Assembly: GCA_963701435.1 (NCBI GenBank)
Contig: CAVPAL010000018.1
Coordinates: 14,195-78,194 of the forward strand
DNA from: JAACFF01 sp963701435
GTDB taxonomy: Bacteria; Chloroflexota; Anaerolineae; Promineifilales; Promineifilaceae
Direction: 5' to 3'
Length of the DNA: 64,000 nt
A program made the translations under genes and the position numbers. A model generated the notes under the pieces. The model did not search any database. It worked only from the letters and a program-made list of their open reading frames with translations, and was not told the origin of the DNA. Below, in pieces: positions 35,942-43,359 of this stretch (the first letter of the stretch is position 1; every line of letters begins with the position of its first letter).

Positions 35942-36619
35942 ATGCATATGTCACCCGTTAAACTTGCCCCCTCCATTTTAGCCGCCGATTTTGCCCGGTT
36001 GGGCGCGCAGGTAGAAGAGGCCATACTGGCCGGCGCCGATTACATTCATGTGGATGTGATGGATGGCCATTTTGTGCCCAATATTTCGATTGGACCATTG
36101 ATCGTGAAGGCGTTACGGCCGTTATGCCAAAAACACGCCATCCCCCTCGATGTTCACTTGATGATCGAAAACCCGGATAATTACATACCTGAATTTGCCC
36201 GGGCTGGCGCCAGCATCATCACTGTGCATGTCGAAGCAACGTTTCATCTGCATCGCACCCTGGAATTGATACGCAGTCTAGGGGTCAAACCAGGCGTTAC
36301 ATTAAATCCGGCCACGCCTCTGATTACGCTGGAAGAGATTTTACCCCTGGTTGACCTGGTACTGATCATGTCAGTCAATCCCGGCTTTGGCGGTCAATCT
36401 TACATCCCGGCGAGTACGGAAAAAATTCGCCGCCTACGCCAGATGCTGGACGAAATCGGATCCAATGCGGATTTAGAAGTCGATGGCGGCATAAAAACAG
36501 AGAATGCGGCCCAAATTGCAGCAGCCGGCGCGAATGTCCTGGTCGCCGGCAGCGCGATATTTGGCGGAGAGAACACAATCACCCAAAATATCGCTGCGTT
36601 TCGGGAAGTACTCACATAG
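35942..36619 (+). CDS. rpe: Ribulose-phosphate 3-epimerase
   Basis: TIM-barrel enzyme converting xylulose 5-phosphate to ribulose 5-phosphate, feeding phosphoribulokinase. Visible are the N-terminal LAPSILAADFARL, metal and catalytic motifs HVDVMDGHFVPN and DVHLMIENP, MSVNPGFGGQ, and the C-terminal phosphate-binding DGGI plus AGSAIFG. Its 225 residues match the family. ATG at 35942 or 35948 may be used; AGGAT lies just upstream. It is the third gene of the RuBisCO cluster and the last gene before the accessory region. Confidence 0.95.
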   Translation: MHMSPVKLAPSILAADFARLGAQVEEAILAGADYIHVDVMDGHFVPNISIGPLIVKALRPLCQKHAIPLDVHLMIENPDNYIPEFARAGASIITVHVEATFHLHRTLELIRSLGVKPGVTLNPATPLITLEEILPLVDLVLIMSVNPGFGGQSYIPASTEKIRRLRQMLDEIGSNADLEVDGGIKTENAAQIAAAGANVLVAGSAIFGGENTITQNIAAFREVLT

Positions 36620-36800
36620 TAGGCTGGAGTTCTTGGCCTGATAAACAAGCCGGCCCTTTCCAAATAACAAAGTGATATGAACAAAGGACCTTTTATTTCA
36701 AACGGATTGATAAATGGATATGGTTGAATTCTATTATTGACTGTGATAAAAATAAGAACAAGAATTACCATTGTGTTTTCAACATGTGATTTAGACAACT

Positions 36801-37469
36801 ATGAAGGTGATCGGGTACACACGCGTCAGCAGCGACAAGCAAGATTTGCAGAAACAAGAGCATTTATTATTGAAATACGCCCAAGAGCAAGATTTACGTA
36901 TCTCTGACTTCATCCATGTGGAGATCTCTTCCCGAAAAGATACAAAGGAGCACCGAATTGATGAGCTGTTAGATTGGTTGGAAGATGGTGATGTTCTCCT
37001 AGTGGCTGAGCTAAGTCGTCTCGGCCGCAACATGTTTGAGGTGATCGATATCATCAACCAGCTGGGCGAGAATGGGGTGGAGGTTATCTTCGTAAGGCAG
37101 CCGGAATTATCCACGGCCGGCCCGCACCGTAAGTTGTTGCTGGCCATTTACAGTTATTTCGCTGAAGCGGAACGCGAGTTCATTTCAGTACGCACAAAGC
37201 AAGGACTAGCTGCCGCTAAAGCAAGCGGCAAGAAGTTGGGCCGACCGAAAGGCAGTCGCGACAAGGAAAGAGCGCTCGACCCGCACCGCGAGCAAATTAA
37301 AGAATATCTCGAGCTGGGATTATCTCTGCGGCGGATTCGAACCATTATCAACCCGCAATTGGAGCGGCCTATTAGTTACCCGGCCTATCGATACTTTGTC
37401 CGGCAAGATTCAGAGTTGTTTCAATTGTGGCAGGGACGGCGCTCTCCTGCTGAAGCCTCCAAGTCTTAG
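36801..37469 (+). CDS. Serine recombinase (resolvase/invertase family)
   Basis: Small serine recombinase of 222 residues. The catalytic domain starts MKVIGYTRVSSDKQD with nucleophile Ser in RVSS, and has the arginine-bearing motif ELSRLGRN and the segment AEAEREFISVRT before the linker LGRPKGSRD. A C-terminal helix-turn-helix follows. It resembles the Tn3 resolvase at 46465 but is distinct. No terminal repeats or resolution site could be seen nearby. It marks the left edge of the accessory region and could be a remnant of a mobile element. Confidence 0.85.
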   Translation: MKVIGYTRVSSDKQDLQKQEHLLLKYAQEQDLRISDFIHVEISSRKDTKEHRIDELLDWLEDGDVLLVAELSRLGRNMFEVIDIINQLGENGVEVIFVRQPELSTAGPHRKLLLAIYSYFAEAEREFISVRTKQGLAAAKASGKKLGRPKGSRDKERALDPHREQIKEYLELGLSLRRIRTIINPQLERPISYPAYRYFVRQDSELFQLWQGRRSPAEASKS

Positions 37470-37520
37470 TGCCCAATATTGCAGAGCACTACCGTAAATC
37501 GTTTTGACAGTGAGGCAGTG

Positions 37521-40229
37521 ATGGCAGACCTCCAAATTGCACCAGCACTACTAAAGACCAAACTCCATATTCCCCACCGGCGACCTGATACGGTCCCCAG
37601 ATCACTGCTCATCAAACAACTGAATGAACGCATCCAGCGCAAACTCACATTAATTACAGCACCGGCAGGGTACGGTAAAACGAACCTGGCCTCCGAGTGG
37701 ATACACTCTCTTCAATCTGAGACCGCTGAGACTGAAACCGCTGAGGCCACATCCAATAATCGGATCACCTGGCTCTCTCTTGAAGAAGCTGACAGTGAAC
37801 CCATCCGTTTCCTTTCATATGTGATCGCCGCGCTGCAACAGGTAGCGCCTGAAATCGGGGTTGACGCGCTTAGCTTATTTGAGATGGCGCAGAGTCCGCC
37901 AATAAACACCGTTCTGAACGAACTGATCAATGATATAGCCGGGCTGGACTATCACATTATGTTGGTGCTGGATGATTATCATGTGATCAGCCACCCGGAA
38001 ATACACGAGGCCTTGCACTACCTGGTAGAACATCAGCCGCATCAAATGCACCTGGTCATTACATCGCGTGAAGACCCGCCGCTACCACTGTCTCGCCTCA
38101 GAGCGCGTGGTGAGATGGCTGAAATTCGCATGCATGATTTGCGTTTTTCGTTGGCTGAAGCGACGCAGTTTTTCTCGCACGCTATGAAACTCGACCTGGA
38201 ATCAGAGGTGATCAGCGTATTGGAGGCGCGGACTGAAGGGTGGATCGCCGGGTTACAATTGGCAGGATTTGTGTTGAAAAACCTGCCCGATCATCACGCT
38301 TTTATGGACACGTTCAGCGGCAGCCACCGTTATGTGTTGGATTACCTTACCGATGAAGTCCTCCAGAGCCAGGATGAAGAAGTTCGCCGGTTTCTCGTGC
38401 AAACGGCCGTTTTAAAGCGGTTTAATACCGAACTCTGCCAGGCGGTCACCGGCAACCCAAACAGTCAATTCATCCTTGAGCAGTTGGAGCAAACAAACAT
38501 GTTCATTGTTCCCCTGGATCATGAGCGTGTCTGGTATCGTTATCACCACTTGTTTGCTGATTCGCTCCTGACAGAGTTGAGCAAGGCAGAAGCATCTGCG
38601 CTAGTCAAAAAGGCCGCTGCCTGGCATGCAAGCCAACGACATGATCTTTGAGGCCGTGACCTATGCCCTGGACAGTGCCGATCCTGAATTGATGGCCGAC
38701 ATGATTGACGTCGCCTTGCAGCAAGAGACGATTTGGTCGAGTGGCAATCTGGTGCTGTATTCATCGTGGCTGGAAAAACTCCCCGACTCAGGTCTTTGCC
38801 AAGCGACCCCGGTTGAGTTTGAATGCCGCCTTTGTTTTGTACCTGTCACGGCCGTTTTGATGATGCAACCCAACGCATCGCCCTGGCTGAGACCGATCTG
38901 GCAGCACAACCAGCCTCACCGGAAGTCGAGAACCTGCTCGCTTTAGTCGCGTTGTATCGCGGATCAATAGCCGCTGTTCGTGGTGATGTGGAGCAGGCCA
39001 TTGAGCTCATCACGTTTGCCCAGTCACGTTTACCTCGCGCCGATCACATGGCGCATGCCCGCGCCCATTTCAGCCTTGGTGTGGCCAATGAACTTTCAGG
39101 GCAGGCTGACGAGGCGGCCAAGAACTTTCTGCGTGCCAGTGATAAAGCGCAATCAGCAGGTGTGCTGCACCTCGCGGTTCACGCCCGTTGTTCGGCGGCC
39201 CAGGTATTGATCGACCAGGGACGCTTGCATCTTGCCGAGCAAGCCTGCCGCACGGCGATTGATCTGGCAGAAGGCCAGCGATTCCCGCCATTGGGATTAG
39301 CGTTTTCGATTCTTGGCGGTATTGCACTGGAGAGAAATGATCTAGATTCTGCCGAACAACTATCTTGAATGAAGGGTTGGCGCTGTCACGTCAGGGAATG
39401 CTGTTGGATCACGTGATTGCGGGTATGGCGTTTTATGTCCATTTGACAGCTCTGCCAGGGCAACATGACTGAATTCTTAAACGCCTTGGATGAAGTGAAC
39501 GGTATCATGGAGGGATTTGGTGTGGAGCGGTTCGATTTGGTCGCCGCCGCTTACCAGGCACGTATGCAACTCTTTTTGGCGGATAGGCAGGCTGTGGATC
39601 AATGGGCAAAAGCCTATCAAGCCAGCCGCCCTGATTCCGCGTTCGAATATGCAGAACTGACGCTGGTCCGTTATCTCCTCATGAGCGGGGATATCGAGAT
39701 TGTGCCATCTATATTACGGCCGTTGCTGGACACTGCCCACCGCGAAGGACGCTTCCGGGCCAGCATGGAAATCAAACTCCTGTTCTCTCGCTATTATCAA
39801 GATAAAGGAGACATCCCAACGGCTCTGAAGTGGCTATCCGAGGCTCTGGAAATCGCTGCGCCTGAGGGATTCATGCGTTTATTTCTCGATGAGGCACCTG
39901 TGCTTGAACTGCTGCCACAGGTTCGAGAGACCGCACCCGATCTTGTCGATGCCATTTTAGGCCAACAGAAATCAGCGGATGACGTTGCAAGGCTTGTCTT
40001 GAGCGAAGTCGAAAGGCCCGCTCAACCGCAACTGCCTGAACCACTGACTGAGCAGGAGTTGAACATACTGGCCCTCATTGTGGGCGGAAAAACCAATCAA
40101 CAAATCGCTGACGAACTGGTTATCACAGTGGGGACAGTCAAGTGGCATGTCCACAATATCTTACAAAAACTAGGCGTCAACAATCGCACGCAAGCAACCA
40201 TTCGCGCCCAGGAATTAGGGCTGCTCTAA
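37521..40229 (+). pseudogene. LuxR/MalT-type ATPase regulator, several frameshifts
   Basis: Remains of a large LuxR-family (LAL/MalT) activator of about 900 residues. The first frame carries P-loop APAGYGKTNLASEW, VLDDYHVI (Walker B) and the winged region up to about 38640. TPR-like helical repeats then run on in different frames, with breaks near 38640, 38840, 39365 and 39465. The final frame ends with a LuxR helix-turn-helix (LTEQELNILALIVGGKTNQQIA ... GTVKWHVHNILQKLGV). The pieces join in order without loss, so each break is a small indel. A true pseudogene or a run of sequencing errors; the signal bound is unknown. Confidence 0.85.
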
Positions 40230-40314
40230 CTTTCCTGGCAGACCTGTGGCACTGGGTATTTTTTACTTAAGCCACAAGCCTTGTATTATATGGAGATTGT
40301 GGTTAAATTAAGGG

Positions 40315-41763
40315 ATGCGCTTTGTAAACCGTGAAAACGAACTTTCATTTCTTAACCAATTATTGGAACAGACAGACCAGCGTGGGGGGCAGTTTGTACT
40401 GATCTATGGACGGCGGCGAGTAGGTAAAACGCGCCTGTTACGTCACTGGATTGCCCAAACTGATTTGCCGGCCACCTATTGGGTTGCCGAGAAAGAAAAT
40501 TCTGCCATGCAGCGGCGTAAGTTTATTGCGGAATTTGAACAACGGCCGTTACGGCAAACGCCTTTGTTGGATAGTTGGTCAGAAGTATGGGATTTAGTAG
40601 CAAACCGGCTTGGCAATAAACAGCACATTTTGGTTATTGATGAATTACCTTATGCCGCTCAAGCGGACAGCGCCTTGCTGTCTAGTTTGCAACACGCATG
40701 GGATCGTCATTTTGAAAATAGCAACCTCATTTTGGTGCTGTGCGGCTCACAAATGCGCGTCATGGAAACGCTGCAATTTCATCAATCACCACTTTTTGGC
40801 CGGTTCAGCGCGCAGTGGCATCTTGAACCGCTTCATTTTCACAGTCTGGCTCAATTTTTCCCTCAATGGTCAACTGAAGAACGTATCGCACTCTATGCCA
40901 TCGTTGGCGGTATTCCTGCTTATCTCAACTGGCTTTATCCAGAGCGCACACTCGTTGAAAATATTCGCGAGGCAATTTTAGCGCCGGGCAGTCTGTTCAC
41001 CGCTGAACCAACTTTTTTGCTTTACGATGAGGTCAATGAACCTCAAACTTATCTCGCCATTCTCAAAGCGATTGGTATGGGCAATCATACACTTAGCGCA
41101 ATCAGCAATTATGCCCTGATTGGCAAAACCCATTTGTCGTCCTATCTCGTGCGCTTGCAAGAATTACGTTTAATTGAACGACGTATTCCAGCCACCGTAC
41201 CATCTGCAAAAAGACGTACCTCTCGGCAAGGACGTTATCATTTTAGTGATCCGTATTTCCATTTTTACTTTCGCTTTCTCGCGCCATTCTTTGATATTTT
41301 GCCTGATGATATCGAGCCTGTATTAGAAAAAGTGCGTTCAGAGCTACGGCCGTTTGTGGGGCAGACCGCATTCGAGCAATTAAGTCAGCAGTGGGTGAGA
41401 GAACAACGCAAAGCTGGCAATTTGGCGTTTCGACCTATGATTATCGGCAGTCATTGGAGCCGTAAAGTACAAATTGATGTGGTAGGCATCAATTGGGAAA
41501 GCCGTGATATTTTATTAGGCGAGTGTAAATGGGGTGATAATCAAATTGGGCGCGGCACATTACGCGAACTTGTGGAGGAGAAAACAGCAAAAGTACTGGC
41601 TGAACTACCGCATACCCCTCATGATTGGACGGTACATCATGTTTTCTTTGCGCGAGCAGGATTTTCGTCGTCAGCGCAGCAGTACGCGAACGAACAAAAC
41701 GTGATTTTAGTCGATCTTGCTGCGCTTGAGGCAGGCCTTAACCCACCAAACGCAACTGCCTGA
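40315..41763 (+). CDS. ATPase with DUF234 C-terminal nuclease-like domain
   Basis: 482-residue member of the archaeal-type ATPase/DUF234 family. The N-terminal AAA part has Walker A GRRRVGKTRL and Walker B HILVIDELPY, followed by a sensor CGSQMRVME. A winged helix lies in the middle (LSSYLVRLQELRLIERR). The C-terminal domain has the PD-(D/E)XK-like pattern WSRKVQIDVVGIN ... LLGECKWG. Members are widespread in archaea and bacteria, often next to mobile DNA, and their substrate is unclear. The gene is intact although its neighbours are frameshifted. No ribosome-binding site is obvious. Confidence 0.8.
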   Translation: MRFVNRENELSFLNQLLEQTDQRGGQFVLIYGRRRVGKTRLLRHWIAQTDLPATYWVAEKENSAMQRRKFIAEFEQRPLRQTPLLDSWSEVWDLVANRLGNKQHILVIDELPYAAQADSALLSSLQHAWDRHFENSNLILVLCGSQMRVMETLQFHQSPLFGRFSAQWHLEPLHFHSLAQFFPQWSTEERIALYAIVGGIPAYLNWLYPERTLVENIREAILAPGSLFTAEPTFLLYDEVNEPQTYLAILKAIGMGNHTLSAISNYALIGKTHLSSYLVRLQELRLIERRIPATVPSAKRRTSRQGRYHFSDPYFHFYFRFLAPFFDILPDDIEPVLEKVRSELRPFVGQTAFEQLSQQWVREQRKAGNLAFRPMIIGSHWSRKVQIDVVGINWESRDILLGECKWGDNQIGRGTLRELVEEKTAKVLAELPHTPHDWTVHHVFFARAGFSSSAQQYANEQNVILVDLAALEAGLNPPNATA

Positions 41764-41780
41764 ATCACTGCCTGAGCTCT

Positions 41781-42031
41781 AACTCTCTGAAGGCAACCTC
41801 CCGGAGGTTCACGAGTGGTTAGCTGTTTTTATCAAGCAACCTACGGGAGGGCTGGTGGTTACCTGACGGAAAGAAAAAGAATGGCGTTGAGTTTTGGATT
41901 TGATTGACTTGGATAAGCAAATGACGATAATCACAACAATAGCTGGTAGGCGAATCCGGCTGCGGCATAAGAAGCATGGCCCAAAACCACTGCCTGAAAG
42001 CGTGGAGAAACGACGAGTTAATATTCGTTTA
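41781..42031 (+). repeat. Hairpin repeat plus small-gene segment, copy 1
   Basis: Starts AACTCT and contains CCTCCCGGAGGTT ... AACCTACGGGAGG, the hairpin unit found in tandem at 57745-57957. From 41826 it also matches 60604-60807 (right of the IS21 element), including the first codons of the small gene below. It is a dispersed element of at least 250 bp. Confidence 0.75.
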
Positions 42032-42148
42032 TCTCCATATTGGCATAAGATGGGTAAAGAACGAGCAGCCGCAAGAAAGCTGTCATTTTCTGAATATTTA
42101 GAAGCGTTGATCTATCGAGACTCATTACACAACGAATCAGGTTTATAA
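41921..42148 (+). CDS. Small ribbon-helix-helix-like protein
   Basis: 75-residue basic protein, MTIITTIAGRRIRLRHKK..., ending in RVNIRLSPYWHKMG and LSFSEYLEALIYRD. That layout (a strand followed by two helices) is typical of ribbon-helix-helix DNA-binding proteins such as antitoxins. The start at 41921 is supported by the second copy (60693), where an in-frame stop lies just before the same ATG and a GGAG site is present. It may be an antitoxin without its toxin or the product of the dispersed repeat element. Confidence 0.5.
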   Translation: MTIITTIAGRRIRLRHKKHGPKPLPESVEKRRVNIRLSPYWHKMGKERAAARKLSFSEYLEALIYRDSLHNESGL

Positions 42149-42201
42149 ATAGTTATATTGCTGAGAAGAAGTACGAGTCTTATATATCCATACAAAAAAT
42201 A

Positions 42202-42228
42202 AGAGCAGAACCTGATGGGTTCTACTCT
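42202..42228 (-). terminator. Intrinsic terminator of the cupin gene
   Basis: On the minus strand the stem AGAGTAGAACC / GGTTCTGCTCT (one mismatch) is followed by TTATTTTTTG, 31 bp beyond the cupin stop codon. Confidence 0.75.
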
Positions 42229-42258
42229 ATTGGTACCAGGCAGTTAAGCAGTATTTTT

Positions 42259-42748
42259 CTATGCCGGGGGCGGTCCCAAAATCTCAACATCATACTTGGC
42301 CGCTGTTGAGGCCAAATTTTCAACATCAGGCGGTCCGGCAGGCGGCAAAGTTAATTTCGGAGCCGGTTCTCCCGCTTCTACGAAAAAGTTCTCCAAGCCT
42401 GCCGGGAAATTGAATTGGAGTAACCTGGCGGGTTGGGTTCCTTTAATACAGAACCAATGAGGAATATCACGGGGGAAGAAAATATACGACCCCGGGCTAG
42501 CCTTCATCGTCTGATCACCACAAGTAAAGGTTGCTTCTCCTTCCAGTAGATAGAACGCTTCATCTTCACGGTGATGAACGTGCAAGGGTGATGCGAAATC
42601 CAGGTGGAAGAACTTGTTCGATCAATCCGTATGCGCCATTGGTTTGTTCTCCTGTTGCCTTAAGGGTCATTAGTGTCCCCAAAAACCATATCGACCGACC
42701 CGCTTCACGAGTGAGTGTATAAGGCTCAATAGTCATTGTCATTGTCAT
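42259..42748 (-). pseudogene. Cupin-domain protein, one frameshift
   Basis: Single-domain cupin of about 160 residues. The N-terminal frame (MTMTMTIEPYTLTREAGRSI...VLPPGF) breaks near 42596, and the next frame continues with the metal-binding motif HVHHREDEAFYLLEGE and the second motif region PRDIPHWFCIKG. Removing one C at TTTCGCATC restores PPGFASPLHVHH. The start has a perfect AGGAGG site and a near-consensus promoter (TTGACA/TACTAT). It is divergent from a MarR-family gene, its likely repressor. It may be functional if the indel is a sequencing error. Confidence 0.8.
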
Positions 42749-42776
42749 AAATAACCTCCTATGGTACAATTTAATT

Positions 42777-42816
42777 TAGTAAGTTTAGCTGACTATATAG
42801 TAAGCTAAACTTACTA
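42777..42816. promoter_or_regulatory. Perfect palindromic operator between cupin and marR
   Basis: TAGTAAGTTTAGCT and AGCTAAACTTACTA form perfect 14-bp arms around 12 bp. It overlaps the -10 and spacer of the cupin promoter and lies 22 bp before the MarR start, the expected place for an autorepressing MarR operator controlling both genes. Confidence 0.8.
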
Positions 42817-42825
42817 TTTTGTCAA
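42797..42825 (-). promoter_or_regulatory. Promoter of the cupin gene
   Basis: On the minus strand TTGACA (42825-42820), exactly 17 bp, then TACTAT (42802-42797). The palindromic operator sits on it, so bound repressor would exclude polymerase. Confidence 0.75.
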
Positions 42826-42838
42826 GAGGCAATTTCAA

Positions 42839-43280
42839 ATGACCCAAAACCAGAAAGACCAACGCATGCTTGGGGCTATGTTTCGTATTCCTTTTCAAGC
42901 TATCGTGGCCCTTATAGATGAAGGTTTGAGGGCGAGAGGATTTACTGATCTCCGCCCTGCTCATTTCGTGATTTTTCAACACATTCGACCCGAAGGTTCA
43001 CGCATTACTGAATTAGCCGAACAAGCCCAAATCACAAAGCAATCAACGGGATCTCTGGTTGATCATATGGTGGCTTGTGGTTATGTAGATCGTCTCCCTG
43101 ATCCCCAACGATGGTCGGGCTAAAATCGTTCGTCTGACAGAACGGGGTTGGAATCTAGATAACGCGGCGCGTGAGATTTTGAGCCAAATCGAACAAGAAT
43201 GGGCAGAGCAATTGGGAGATGAGCGAATGACTCAGTTGAAACAGACTTTGAAGGATCTGATTGTATTAATAGAGAGGTAA
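42839..43280 (+). pseudogene. MarR-family regulator, one frameshift
   Basis: Winged-helix MarR-type regulator of about 146 residues. The recognition region ITELAEQAQITKQSTGSLVDHMVACGYVDRLPDP is in the first frame. One extra C in a run of four near 43105 then causes an early stop, and the next frame continues with NDGRAKIVRLTERGWNL, the standard wing, and the C-terminal dimerisation helix. It is likely the repressor of itself and of the divergent cupin gene through the 14-bp-arm operator between them. The Tn3 transposon begins 17 bp after its end. Confidence 0.85.
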
Positions 43281-43297
43281 ATCGTATCGCAGTATTT

Positions 43298-43335
43298 GGG
43301 GTAAATTCGTAATACGTCGGAAAAATACCCACTTG
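43298..43335 (+). repeat. Tn3 left terminal inverted repeat
   Basis: Begins GGGGTAAATTCGTAATACGT. It pairs with 52785-52822 on the other strand in 36 of 38 bases, 24 bp outside the transposase stop codon. Confidence 0.8.
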
Positions 43336-43359
43336 AATTGTCAACAAATCATTCTTCAA

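Noticed and set aside
33186..37500. RuBisCO small subunit gene
   Set aside because: I looked on both strands around the cluster and found no frame with rbcS features; the gaps are too short.
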